Position numbers and translations under genes: made by a program. 64,000 nucleotides of DNA from NCBI GenBank assembly GCA_037447605.1, contig CM074810.1, forward strand, positions 1,254,787 through 1,318,786. The letters are read 5' to 3'. The stretch is from Zygnema circumcarinatum. Its lineage: Eukaryota > Streptophyta > Zygnematophyceae > Zygnematales > Zygnemataceae. The notes beneath the pieces were generated by a model. That model was not told the origin of the DNA and did no database searches. It worked only from the letters and a program-made list of their open reading frames with translations. How positions within the stretch are numbered: position 1 is the first letter of the stretch; each line of letters starts with the position of its first letter. Shown here piece after piece: positions 11,620-30,162 of the stretch.

Positions 11620-11962
11620 CATCGCGCCGCGAGGCTGTAGCGGGTGGGGCCCACCCATCATGATGACTAGGCTCCTCCCACGGCCCCTCGAGGAAGCGTT
11701 TATGTTCAGAATTTTGGCAATCCTTTTGCAGAGTATGTGATAATAAGAGCCGCCGCCGCCGCCTGCACACGTGCAATCCATTTTTTATGGAGTACTATTT
11801 CACACCCATTCTGTAAAAATCCCTAAGCACCCTAAATACACGAGAAAGCCCTAAAGACAAAAGTTGACCTCGTTTCCTCTGAGAGATGCATGATGGCGGC
11901 GGTGGTGGTTTGACCCAAAGTTTGGATGCTGATTGGCGATTGGTAAGGCTGTCAACTCTGTT

Positions 11963-12893
11963 TGGAGGGGGAGGGGAAGAGGGGAAGAGGGGAAGAGGGG
12001 AAGAGGGGAAGAGGGGAAGAGGGGAAGAGAGGGGACGGGAGGGGACGGGAGGGGCCGGGAGGGGCCGGGAGGGGACGGGAGGGGACGGGAGGGGACGAGA
12101 GGGAGGGGACGAGAGGGGACGCGAGGGGACGGGAGGGGACGAGAGGGGACGAGAGGGGACGGGAGGGGACGAGAGGGGACGGGAGGGGACGGGAGGGGAC
12201 GGGAGGGGACGGAAGGGGAGAGGGGACGAGAGGGGAGAGGGAACGCGAGGGGACGGGAGGGGACGAGAGAGGGGACGAGAGGGGACGGGAGGGGACGAGA
12301 GGGGACGAGAGGGGACGGGAGGGGACGAGAGGGGACGAGAGGGGACGAGAGGGGACGAGAGGGGACGGGAGGGGACGAGAGGGGACGAGAGGGGACGGAC
12401 GGGAGAGGGGAGGGAGGGGACGGGAGGGGACGAGAGGGGACGAGAGGGGACGAGAGGGGACGAGAGGGGACGAGAGGGGACGAGAGGGGACGAGAGGGGA
12501 CGAGAGGGGACGAGAGGGGACGAGAGGGGACGGGAGGGGACGAGAGGGGACGGGAGGGGACGGGAGGGGACGGGAGGGGACGGGAGGGGACGAGAGGGGA
12601 CGGGAGGGGACGAGAGGGGACGAGAGGGGACGAGAGGGGACGAGAGGGGACGAGAGGGGACGGGAGGGGACGAGAGGGGACGAGAGGGACAGGGGACGTC
12701 AGGGGACGTGAGGGGACGAGAGGGGCCGGGAGGGGACGGGAGGGGACGAGAGGGGACGAGAGGGGACGGGAGGGGACGGGAGGGGACGAGAGGGAACGGA
12801 AGGGGACGGGAGGGGACGAGAGGGGACGAGAGGGGACGGGAGGGGACGAGAGGGGACGAGAGGGGACGAGAGGGGACGAGGGGGAGGCGGGGA
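11963..12893. repeat. Tandem decamer array GGGGACGAGA/GGGGACGGGA
   Basis: A short run of an 8-mer (GGGGAAGA) passes into roughly 85 tandem copies of a decamer, GGGGAC followed by GAGA or GGGA, with few indels. The strand is almost all G, A and sparse C, with GGGG every ten bases. The unit has no stop in any frame and its length is not a multiple of three, so open frames of 250-414 codons appear in several frames on both strands. These are artefacts. Nothing else is visible from 11620 to 13225. Confidence 0.95.
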
Positions 12894-13225
12894 GGGGGGG
12901 AGAGGGGGAGCCGCGTCCACATGCATGTGTCGTTCACAGTTCCGACATTTCCCGTTCCATGACAGTGGTCATCACAACCCGCTCACATGCTCGACAGTTC
13001 CGTTCCGTCGCTGGTCATGCGGTGACCTGGTCGGGACGTGTGAACCTCTACGCGACAAAAGCGCCGCCCTGCCAAGGCCGGGGCCGGGCCTCCATGCGCG
13101 GGTTCAACGGCGGGTCCGGGATCCACCGGGCCGCGCTTGGCCGACGTGGCGCCTACTTGGCAGCCACGTCCGAGTAGATTCTACTCCAAAAACGAGGCGG
13201 ATCCACAAAACGTTGATTGGAATAT

Positions 13226-13244
13226 CCAATCGCGCGTCGCCACG
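13226..13244 (+). promoter_or_regulatory. ERSE-like element CCAAT-N10-CACG
   Basis: CCAAT, ten bases, CACG, followed by TAG. No start codon of a recognised gene lies nearby, so this copy is orphan. Confidence 0.35.
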
Positions 13245-13330
13245 TAGCTACAAAACAGACCCTCTGCGGTAGAACCATTCACCCTCTGTTTCTGGTTGAA
13301 GGAAATGGACGGTTTTTTTTTTTTTTTGAA

Positions 13331-13444
13331 GTGGCATTGATCTCACGATGGCGATGATGCCATCACATGTACATGGGCGACATCAGCATCATGGAGAAGG
13401 AACCACGAGGAACAACTGGTCGCAAAGGACCTAAGCACAAAAGT
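13331..13444. repeat. Dispersed repeat copy A, next to a T17 run
   Basis: About 110 bases beginning GTGGCATTGATCTCACGATG match 45571-45675 with a few substitutions and indels. A T run (13311-13327) lies just upstream of this copy, as would follow from a poly(A) tail on the minus strand, suggesting a retroposed sequence. No protein family is recognised. Confidence 0.7.
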
Positions 13445-15664
13445 TGCAGTTGCGGGAGCGGTTGATTGTACCTCGGCCCTCGTACAACGGTGTCGCCGTG
13501 GGTGGGAGGATGAACGGGAAACTTAGTACCATGGCGCCATCCAAGAGCAGATGCAATTTTAGCAGACAACATCGTCTTATTGTGTAAAGTATGTGTGTGA
13601 GTGTGTTTAAGACTTTCACATGCATTGGCCAAGTAAGGACCCACACAGAATGAACAGAATTCCAATTCATTTCCAAAAGCAGACTCTTGTTGCAAAAAAA
13701 AAGGGGTGAAAAACCTGCTGCACAACGCGGCCTTGACTACTTATTGACTACTAGTTATAGTCATTCGGTCACAAAAAAAGGGCTCTGAAGAACATTGGAG
13801 TCACAAAGCCACGGTTTGCACGCGTAAACAGTCGCATTTGAACTGAGGAGTCTGCCAGATTTCTGCACTGCTTGCCCTCCGAGCTGAGAGCAAAGTCAGC
13901 CATGGCTGGAGCCAGGGCTCATCGACTCGGCCAGAGGAGAGGGCAGCCGGGCAAGTAAAGCTGCACAGAAACATCGCCCACTCTATCAGGGGAATGCGGA
14001 ACCCTTGATGAGTAAGATATAGGGTGAGAGAGAGGGTAAGGAATTGAGAGCGATCAGAGGAAAAAGAGTAAACGGGAAGAGAATACAAGGAGAGGGAGCG
14101 AGTGATGGGATGTATTCAGCTCTGGCAGTAGCAGGGTGAAGGTGAACAATGGGGAGTTGGAGTGTACATTGCAAGCGAAGGAGGTCAGTGAGTTGTGGGG
14201 TCCTTGAGGGAAGTGAGATAAGCTGAAAGTAGAGGAAAGAGCGGAGAGACAGTGGAGTATGAAGCGTAAACCTGAAGTATGACATACAATGAAAGCCGGA
14301 AGAATGAAGGGTGTGGGATGAGGACAGGGGACGAATGCAAAGGACGGAGAGTGAACAGAAAGACAAGGGACGAGAGCGAAAGGGAGAGTGAACAAAGGGA
14401 GCACGTGAGGATGGCGTGGAGGATGCCATAACGGAAAGAGCAGTTTACAGAGTCTCAGTCTTATCAGGTTGCTATCGGTCAGTTCAGAGGTTGGCAATGC
14501 TCTTTGATGCATTGTCTCTGCTTGGGGTCAGCTAAATGGCAGCCACAAGCCTTGGCAGAACTAATCACGACGAGGGGTGATTTCTTTGCTCTAAATGCTC
14601 ACCTGAGGAGAAGTTCCACGTCTGAAGCGGCTCCTTGCAAAGGTTCAGCCTTCATCACCAGGGCATTACTGACAGGTACAAAACAACAAAACAGATGACA
14701 CAATGGGCGTGAGCCGGTGGGGTTGGAGCAATAAGTCGCAAAATTACGAAGGCAACAACAAAGTAATATTTACCACTTTTGCTCTCAAGAACTCAGTTGT
14801 GACATTTGAAAAAAAGAAACATTTTGCTAAATCGATGGTGCCGGGGTTGGCCCAGAATACCAATAAAGTGCGTGTGTACTGAAGACCTTGAGAGACAGAG
14901 AGAGGGGTTGAGAGTGTGAGAGAGAGAGAAAGGGGGGGTGGGGGGAAGGGGGGGAGGAGGATGGGGAATTGCATCGTGGGTGGTGAGGATGTGCAAGATG
15001 TTCCATCGAATTTCAAAACATAAAGGAAGTTAGAATGTGGTGATTATAAACTTATGAGCAAAGTCAAACAACACCAAACATAGATTTCAGAGCTTCACTA
15101 CAAACATCAGGCAAGGCCCAACCCACGGAGCTGCCAAAAAGCATGCGTTCAACTTCTTTTTCTTAGCAAGCGTGCAAAGCTCCCATCTACTTTCAAGTGG
15201 CAGAATTATTCAGGAGTGAAGAGTTGAAGTATGCACACAAGACCATTCATGCGATCCAACACACCAAGGTAGCAGCACTTTGTAAAGGTGAAGCAGGCTG
15301 TCTGACAGTGCAACAGTTGCTTCACAGCCTCTCTCCTTCCGAAAATAGTACACGAGTGGATACCCCAACAGCCAACTGCCCCTCCACCCACCAAAGAGCA
15401 AGGAAGACTCTCAGCTCTCAGACTTGGAAAGTCGCAGCATGTAGGGGAACCGAAAAAGTTCAAATAAAGCTGGACAATCATCATAATAATCGCTCACATA
15501 TTGTCAGTTTCTGCTGAAAATAATCAGCATCACTTTTGTCTGGAGGAAATGCCTACCCATTGATAGTCGGCAGAGGCAGTTCAGATGCGTTCAAAACATC
15601 ATCCAAATTCCAAACGCGGTCGTCTACACCCAGGCTTCCAGACGAAGAGGCAGTTTGCCAATTC
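13445..15664. other. Gene-less or unresolved region
   Basis: Only short ORFs without domains are present. The stretches 14000-14420 and 14880-14960 are purine-rich on the plus strand. An open minus-strand frame at 13801-14013 ending in a stop could be an exon but cannot be linked to anything. Confidence 0.4.
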
Positions 15665-17410
15665 TCAGTATCCACCGACTTGCTCGTTTTTAGCTCTTGC
15701 GTCCGAGTGCTCCCGCAAGGCAGGGTTGAAGAGAAGCTCGTATCTGACCCACTGCCATGGCTGGCAGTATGGCTGCTTCCACTGCGGGTTGCCCAGGAAC
15801 TCAGCAGGGAGGAATGCAGAGCTGCCAATTGACACATAATAACTGGCCTCTCCTTCAGCCCTGCAAACTATCCAAATCCCATCAACATTGTGAAACAAGA
15901 TGACATCAATAGTTTAAAATCACAACTTCAGACTTCTTCCCAGCCTCAGATAGATGTAATCGGAATAGCATTCTCGGTAGACAAACAAATCTGTAGGCAT
16001 GAACTTCCTCCTTATGAAGACTTTAGTTTGAGAAGGGCCTACCCGAGGGGTCCCGCTGTCAAGCTCCACAAACTGTATGCACCCATCTTGAGAAACGTCA
16101 TCCGCATTCAAGCTTTGCTGAAGACGTGCCAGAAGGCAATGGGGAGACGCCAAGCACAGGCAGTCCCCCAGCTGTACCACACAAAGGGAGAAATTCACTC
16201 CTGGAACGCCCTGCATCCCTCAGCTTCTCATGTTCCTTTAGACCAGCAGCAATACAAATTACTTCACACGCACTACCTGTAGGAACAAATAATCGGTTAT
16301 CTGGTACGTGTAGAGATACATCCATTCACAGTTCAAATTGACGACGAAGTTCAGGATGCTGGAGCCAGCACGATGAAAGTATGACTTAAAATTTCCCTAT
16401 TCTGAAAGTGCAAGAAAGCCATATCGTGGCACTGGGCCTAAACCGGGCTCTGAAAGCGCCAGTTGCACACCTGATAGCCAACTTGCAACAATCTGTAGTG
16501 CCTCTAACTCAAACATGGCTATCCAGCCTGCTTGATACAAGTAGGCTGCTGGCAAAGGCCGCTGGCCTCTTTCTGTGAACAGAATGAGTTTCACCAATTC
16601 TATTTGATGAAATTGGCTGAGGAGTCTCTCTGTTGTTCAAAGCTACAGTTGCATAAACCACAGAAGAGTAAAAACGCACATCCAAAGAAACAAGGAAAGC
16701 TTGAACCGTTTAAGGGAGGACGCACATCTTTTAAACGTTCAATGGCAGAACACAGCTCATTGCTGCGAACTCGCAAATAGTCCAACATCACGAATGAACG
16801 AAGCCCCGTTACTAAGGCAAGGACATCTGCATAGCAGTTCAGTTCCCTTCATCCGATCACCGTTCCGTTTAGACTGACTTAACTCCCGGCCGGTCCTTAA
16901 GACGGGCAAGAAGCCTTCATGCTCCTTGGCGACCTCAGACACAGTTCTCTGCGTCGACCTTCTCTGAAATTGCAGGAGCAAACAATTGAAGAACATCGAT
17001 AACCTGGGGAATCCTGCTAATTATAACTCTACGCGCAGTCAAAAGATCAATACTACGCCAGTAACAGTAACAATACGTTGCAAATATTCAGAAACAAGAA
17101 TCGATTGACGGTGACTCTTCAAAATAGAAACACCTATCGCTGCAAACCCTGCCTGCAAAACAACGCCGCATTTGCAGTCTAACAAACACGTGAATGTGTA
17201 TAAGCCACGAAAGGCAGTGCATTGGCTAGCCCTAACACACCTAATAAATCAACTATCTCCCACCGCGACAAAGTGTAATAAACACATATCCAGCTTCTGG
17301 TCGCCGCCTTCCTCACCGTAAGCAAATCGACGCCAAGACCTCCGGAACGAGCTGCCAAGCCTTGCTGTCTGCAGAAGCGCTACGACCATCTCTGCTCCCT
17401 GACGGTCCAT
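15665..17410 (-). CDS. Unrecognised small protein (tentative four-exon model)
   Basis: A workable minus-strand chain is 17410-17317, 16826-16726, 16210-15987 and 15860-15665, giving 204 residues with compatible phases. It opens MDRQGAEMVVALLQTARL, continues with a hydrophobic segment (VLALVTGLRSFVMLDYLRV) and ends near QPWQWVRYELLFNP. Two donors (GTGCGT and GTTTGT) are weak, and a second frame is open from about 15853 to 15553, so exon 4 may be wrong. I do not recognise the family. It shares a 357 bp spacer with the divergent RABE gene, so the two may share a promoter region. Confidence 0.4.
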
Positions 17411-17767
17411 GTCAGCTCTCAGCCCCTCCCTCCGTCCCTCCCTCCCTCCGGACGCAACGGCCACCGCATCCCCCTCCCTCCCTTGGCCGTACTCACTGCC
17501 AAGTACCAACCTGCGCTGCGCGCCCTAAAGCGGATGCCGCGAGAGTTGACAGCTGTGGGCGGGCGGTTGAGCTTGCGTCTCCGTCTCCTCTCCTTCCACC
17601 CTCTATCGCTCTCGCCCATCCTCCAACTCGCGCTCTCACTCTCTCTCTCTCTGCTCTCCGGCAACCTGTCTGCTTGACCTTCTGACTTGCTGAACCCGTG
17701 CAAGGAGCAAAGCGAGGCGTAGAAGCAGTAAAGAGCGGCTCTTGGAAGGCGCGAGGCAGTTGCAGGA
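17411..17767. promoter_or_regulatory. Putative bidirectional promoter region
   Basis: This spacer between a tentative minus-strand start (17410) and the RABE start (17768) is GC-rich with C/T-rich tracts (CCTCCCTCC, CTCTCTCTCT). No CCAAT-N10-CACG element or clear TATA box is seen. Confidence 0.4.
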
Positions 17768-21161
<3,394 letters not shown>

Positions 21162-22360
21162 ACAACCAATCATCCGCGACCTACTTGTTTATTTACACAT
21201 CGCTTCTCCTGCAAAAGGCATCAGGACGAGCGTTGGAGGGCCCGCCTTAACTATTGTACTCAGGGGAGGAGGAGGGAGACTGGATCAAAGGGCCAGGCTA
21301 AGTGTATCTGAAGGGCCCAAAGATATCAGACGAGCCCAAGCTATTGGCTATCCATTGTGAAGCGAAGGCTGCTAAGGCATCTAAAGTTGGCGATATGTAT
21401 GGGCTGTTCAGCTTTACGCAAGGCACTACCTCCCACCACTGGTAGGGCCTTCCTTCGGCGGGGTAGTCCTCTCTCACTCTCTGATGTGCTTCTTCTGTAG
21501 ACGCCCTCTCAACTTATTGAAATCTTTATGACTTAGCCCTTGTCGGTTAGAAAGGCCCTTCCCATGTGGAGCAGAGTGGTAGGGCGTGGGGGGAATAGGC
21601 AGAAGGGTGGGTCCCCATAGTTTACTCACTGTACCTAAATAATGCAAATCATTGATGTTACCCTCCGGTGACTAAGCTATTGTTCCACCTGTATTTAATT
21701 CACTTGAAAATGGTTGCAGCATCACGCCTACTCGTCAATGGTGATGGTGCACACTTACGTGAAAACTCTTGTAATGCAAAAACTAGCGTTGTGCATGCAC
21801 ATGGATGTGTGCGTAAACCATGACATGAAATGTTCATGAAATCATGACATCAATTATCACAAAATCACGTTAAATGAAGCAGATGACATCACCTTCGCAT
21901 TGGCACTTCATGTGGCCATTGGGACCAATGCCAATCCATATCAACCAGATCGCCATGAGCGAGACTTTGTAGAGAGTCCCAACATGAAGCCAACATGAAA
22001 GTTGTGAGAGTGCTTTTTTGGAAGCGCGAGATGGTAGAAAGTCCCACCTCCCAGCATGAGGCCAACATGGGCGTTGTGAGAGTGCTGGGTAGTTTCTAGG
22101 GGGCCGGCGCCCTGCGGCCGGTCAGAGGGGGGGGGGGGGAGGGGGGCAGGTGGGCCCGTGGGCGGCCCTGCCTCCGTCAGGCGGCCTCCCTCCCTCCCTT
22201 CCCTCCCTCCCTCCCGCGCCGTGCGAAGGTTCGCGGGGCGGTTCCGCAGAGAGAGGGCAGGGCAGGAGAGGAGAGGAGGGGAAGGGGAGAGAGGAGGGAG
22301 AGGGCGTTAGGGTTAGCGCTCCGCTTGCAGGACCGCCTCCCGCTCCTCGAATTTGCGGTC
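21162..22360. other. Spacer between tandem RABE genes
   Basis: No ORF with a recognisable domain. It contains a direct repeat (about 21972-22085), a G13 run at 22126-22138 and a TTAGGGTTAG string at 22308-22317, just upstream of the second RABE start, that is the reverse of a telo-box-like AACCCTAA. Confidence 0.5.
21972..22085. repeat. Imperfect direct repeat
   Basis: Two copies of a unit of about 45-50 bases (AGTCCC...GCCAACATG...GTTGTGAGAGTGCT), starting near 21974 and 22040. Confidence 0.7.
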
Positions 22361-25389
<3,029 letters not shown>

Positions 25390-26491
25390 GTGGAAAACGC
25401 TGCTTCAGCGGGTATCCAAGAAGGGAGCATATTGGGCTGAGCTGGCGATGAACTCTACTCGGCCTCAGATGGATGGGCCCTTCCCGTCTATGGGGGGAGG
25501 AAGATAGCAAAGGAATCGAAGCAATGCGAATGTGAGCCACGGGATTCCGTTAGGGCTTAACCAGGTGGTGGTTGGTTATGTTAAATATTCGGGTCAGTGT
25601 GCCTCTTAGAATACGGCCTCTGGTAGGGCCGGGGGCGGGACAGGCACCCCATTGGGCGCCACAGGGGGGCAGGAAGGAAGGAAGGAAGGGGGTGGAGCTG
25701 GTGGCTGTAGATCGCGGTTTTGAACTTTCTGTATAGCTCAATGCCTTTCGGAAGCGGGGTCTACGTGCTCAAGGTGTGTCCAGGCGATTTTGTCCTCTAG
25801 TGCTGAATTACCTGAGATGTTATGGCGTCATTCATTTTGTACCCACTCACTATTGCAATGTTGTGAGCTCTCTGCCAAGGCGGGCCCTTCCTGCATTCCT
25901 GCAAACGAATGGCTTTCTAGGGTTTTTAGGTCATTTTTGGATGGCGTTAACGGGCCCTCCTAAAATGCGGGAAATACAGTCGAGCATCTGCCAAATTAAC
26001 TGCGCCACGTGCATAATTGCCTATGTGGCGAGTCGTAATTGGACGATGCTCGACCATAATGTGCAATGGATAAAGGCCGAAGGTGTCCTTTCCCTGAAAG
26101 CAGCTGCACATGACGAGCTAGTTCTATTTCGCCTGTCCTTGTTTGGAGACGCTGAGAGAAATTGAATGCGCTGCAGAGTTCAATTTCCGGCCACAATAGG
26201 AACACTCCATTGCCAATTTGACTCCAGTGTCAAATTTTCCATCATTCACTTTTTTGTTTTAAGGTGGGTCTGAATGGAAGGGCCCCCTGGAAGCAGGGCT
26301 TGCCCATGGCCCTTTCCCTGCCTCCTTGGGTCCTTTGCCAGCGGTTGGCTCCTCGTGGTTCTCCATCTTGTTTTCCGTCCATGGACAGTCATTCGCACAC
26401 AACGCAAAATTCCTCATCATTATCGTCCCTGTTTAAAGAAACAAAAAAAAAAAAAAAAAAAAAAAAACCACGTTTGCATAATTTATTTTGA
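25390..26491. other. Spacer with dispersed-repeat copy and A29 run
   Basis: 3' flank of the second RABE, then non-coding DNA. It contains the 26002-26054 repeat, a near-miss ERSE (TGTG-N10-ATTGG at 26024-26042) and an A run of about 29 at 26439-26467. No gene seen. Confidence 0.5.
26002..26054 (+). repeat. Short dispersed repeat shared with 32300-32353
   Basis: About 52 bases align with 32300-32353: GCCACGT, AATTGC, TACGTGGCGA or TATGTGGCGA, CGT, ATTGGA and TGCTCGAC lie in the same order with almost the same spacing. Confidence 0.6.
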
Positions 26492-26510
26492 CGTGGCATA
26501 TTTTGATTGG
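26492..26510 (-). promoter_or_regulatory. ERSE-like element upstream of the KH-like gene
   Basis: Plus strand CGTG-N10-ATTGG in the context TTTTGACGTGGCA...GATTGG, about 340 bases upstream of the KH-like start codon. Confidence 0.5.
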
Positions 26511-26845
26511 TGTCGATCCGTACGTCCTTGTGAGTCCGGCCGTTTGTACGGTCCGATCGTCCGTACAGCCCGTCCAGCCGTACGGTTTGGCTTCCATAAC
26601 GCCGGCCCGCTTTCCGCGCCCGTTTGAATACACACATGATGACGTGGCATGCCTCTCTATCTGCCACGTGGGCATCGGACTACGACTGCGGGCAACGGGC
26701 GGGAGCCGGCGCCCTCAAAAAGGGCCCGTACTCAAATGCTCTCCCGCACGCCACTCTCTTCCACTCCCTCTCTCTCTCCCTCTCTCCCTCGCCCTCTCCC
26801 TCTCCCTCTCCCTCTCTCTTTTCGGCTCCCGCGAGCTCGGCCGCC

Positions 26846-28632
26846 ATGGCTTCCGACCAACCTCAGCAGCAGCAGCAGCAACAGCAGCAGAAGCAGCAGA
26901 GTTCTCTGCAGGAAGTAGGAGTCTTGCGGAGCATCTTTATGGAGGAACACAAGATGCTTTCTGTCGTGTCGTGGTCCACATTGAAGCAGTCTGCAGCGGC
27001 GGGGCTGCAGGAGCTGCATGTAACGGACGTGTACATGACGTGGACTGCTGCGGGATATATTCTTGGAGAGAAAGGCGACTCTGTGCGTGACATCGTTGCT
27101 GTCACAGGGGCGGATGTGAGCTCCAGGCAGGGAAGCTGGCGCCATGGTAACACTCCTGCACGCTGGTTCCAAGTAATGTCCATTGAGAGGGCGGAGGTTG
27201 ACAGAGCGGTGTCAATTATGAAGGGCGCATTGCAGCAGTTCAATCGCCATGTATCACTCAAGAAGAGCTTTGTGTGCATAGCGGCGAAGGACTTCGCTTC
27301 AACAATTGACGGAGTGGTGTTCAATTTCCGGCCTCCTTCCAAGAACGGAGCTTGTACTCGCTTTGTACCAGTCTGCAAGCTCCCTCTCAGGGCGTGTCCC
27401 GTCCTGTTGGGCTCGGACAATCCCAAAAGGCAAACTCTAAAAGCAGATTTTTCTCTCGCCCGAATGCATTCGTATCCTTTTCAGTCGCAGGTTCACCTCC
27501 CCCCTTTGCCGGCCCGCAGTACCATCCCCTTCCAGGGTAGCCTGCCAGGCTACCACCCCTACCATGTGGCAGCCTGCGGTATGATTGGCAACCATAGCCT
27601 TCTTCCTCCACTCCCCTTCGTCCAGGACAGCTACCACCACTTTGCTCGAGCAAACCTGGAGCAGGAAAAGAGCAAACTTCTGCACCAGCTGGCAGTGGTC
27701 AATCATTACGAAGGCTTTCTCCAGTCACAGTTTGACCCTGGCAACTCGATGGCATACGAGCAGAAACCGGCGGTGCAACGATTTCATGAGCTGCGGTCAG
27801 CAGCTCTTGCCCGCACTGCGAGCTTTCCTGTGAGGATTCAAGCTGCTTCAAGTCGACACCGCCAAGCCAGTAAACAGCAGCAGAGTGAAGCAGTTCATCC
27901 GTCACAACAATGCGACAAAGCGGCGTTGGAAAAGACGCCATCTTCGCCTGTGAACTTGGCACAAGATGCAGACTCAGAAACGAGCTTGACTACGGCGCTC
28001 AATGCCACTCCGACGAAAAGCACGCAGCTGAATATTTCTCTGAATAACCCCTCTCCTCCTTGTGGGAAAACTCCAATCCCCAGCCATGACCGAAGCATGA
28101 CGACAGACCTCTTGGCTGCTGGTGCCGCCACTCACTTGCAGTCGCTGTTGGCAGCCTTGCCCTCCTCAGAAGCACTGTCAGACAAACGACCTGCAGCGGA
28201 ACGTGGCGCATCGCGGTCAGTGGTGATGCCTCTTATGGCGCGCGACATCAACGTAATGCCGAAGTCTGAAGAAAATGTGACTGACAGCAAGAAAAGTGTG
28301 CGCAGTGCTCAGCCTCCTTTCGCAGGGAAACGGCCACTTGTATGTGCAACTGAGAAGGTGAGCTTTCTGTCATTTTTGACAGAGGTCCGTGTAAGCAGAA
28401 AAGACTGACTGGTTACAATTATTACACGTCGAGTCTTGAGGGCTGTTTACCAATTTCTTGGGAACGTGGTCTATGGCTTTTTTTCGTATTCCTGAAACTG
28501 ACAACAACTGACTAGCGGCTTTCTATGCAGAATCAGAACACGGATGCTGCAACCGTTGTAGTTGGCTCTCTTCACGTGCCCCTCGCCCCACCTCTTGAAG
28601 CCTCCAACCTCGGGGAGATTGAAGCAAACTGA
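26846..28632 (+). CDS. KH-like domain protein, plant-specific type
   Basis: Exons 26846-28357 and 28531-28632 encode 537 residues. After a short Gln-rich start there is a KH-like core: YILGEKGDSVRDIVAVTGAD resembles the GxxG loop and following helix of a KH fold, with a beta strand at TPARWFQVMSIERAEVDRAV. The remaining two thirds is low-complexity, Ser/Pro/Ala-rich and probably disordered. KH domains bind single-stranded RNA or DNA, so an RNA-binding role is likely but inferred. Only one KH-like unit is seen and its GxxG reads GEKG. The start ATG has a Kozak-like context (GCCGCCATGG) and follows a CT-rich leader. The ORF is open upstream of it, but that extension is low-complexity. Confidence 0.75.
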
Positions 28633-30162
28633 GGCAAGAAGGACAGGGTCGAGCTGCTCAAATTTCATTACTTCTGTACCTTACTCTGTCATTTGGTAAC
28701 CCCCTCGTGTCTCTCTCCCCCTCGTTCTCACAGAACATATTCAGCTGTGCGGCCTTGAAAGATTTGGTCTGCATAGCTTACTTGCAAGACACGTTTGGTC
28801 TCTGCCACTGCATGCTCTCCTTTTATGGGCTGCATGCTGGCGGGTGTTGTAACTATAAGTGTAAGTGTAACTGGAACTGCAACTAGAAGGCTTATCTCAC
28901 TTGAAGTTCATAAAAAACCACTCAGGTATGGCTTGTAGGGTAGTGCAGAAGGTAAAGGATAGCCCGCTTGACGAGATGCCTACACTGAAATGGTTTTGTT
29001 CATTGCAAGGCATTTTGCTCACGAAAAAATTAAGCGATAGCATATTTATGGGAGGGAGCATGTAGGAAGAGTGCAGGCAAATAGAGCACTTAGTGTTTTC
29101 TTGATAAGCATAGGACGTGGAGAGAGCCTAAAAATGTAGCGCATATCTTGTGTCACATGTACCGTATCATAGGGCCATGCTCTGATGGCGACAACCACTT
29201 TTGTAATTTTCTATCCTCAGCATCCAACAGATTCCGAATATATTAAAATGTACGGCCTTGTCATGGACAGCATCAGAGGTTGAAGTGCGGCCTCCAGGAG
29301 TCTTAAAAATCTAAAAGCCGAAGAAAACAAGGGAAACTGAAAAAGCCAGATCTAGTTACAACATGTGCAGCCGTCTATATCGCTTGCCGATGCTTGGTTT
29401 ACAGTTCATCCCAAAACCAGCCTCCACTAACTGCTTCTACCAAAACTGAGCCGAAAAAAAGGTATCAAAAGTCTCAGGCTCTGCCTTGAAGAACCTCCTG
29501 TTCCGCCTGCTTCTCTCGTAAATACAATTTACCTTTTCCGTTTTGAAGCAGAGAAGTTATGCTCCCAAGAATGCGAGGGCAGGTGGACGGTATTGGCACA
29601 ATGCAGGGGAAACTCCGTCCTGCAGACAGGTCCACCCTTCAGCATGGAGGCACCATCCAGACTCTGCTCTGTCGAATAGCGGAAAATGCTCTACAATATT
29701 AAATAATAGTATTACAACCTGAACTGCAAAGCCATAAAAACATGCAAATTTTGAGCTGCTCCGAAAAACTGAACGGGCTGCCAAAGAAATTTTACCTTGA
29801 AGTCAGACCTTTTTGCTGTCGCGTTTACTCTAGCAGTGAAAGAGCACCTGCATCCATTGGGGCATCATCGGGTCAAAAGGCTGCAACTCTCGGAGAGCAT
29901 CACAGAGAAGGTGACAAGGTCCATGACAAGGTGAGGATTATTGTTGTACAGCAGCAGGTACAAAATGAAGCATGTATTTGAGAAAAGCGCTTGCCCTGCT
30001 AAGGGATAAAGCGGAGATGACCTGGCAGTGATGTTGCAGGTGTTTAAGAGGCGCTGACGTGCCGCTTTAGCCGAGCCTGCAAGGCTGGTGTTAGCCCACG
30101 CGGGTCGGGCTGCTATCACGCGAGACGAAGTACGCTTTTCAACAACTCCTGCAACGCGTCAA
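28633..30162. other. Convergent intergenic region
   Basis: It lies between the 3' ends of the KH-like gene (+) and the cyclophilin gene (-). Both 3' UTRs are expected here. No further coding exon is recognised. Confidence 0.55.

Noticed and set aside
11795-13177. Open frames of 249-414 codons on both strands over the decamer array
   Set aside because: The decamer lacks stops and is not a multiple of three, so several frames stay open. The translations are pure repeat.
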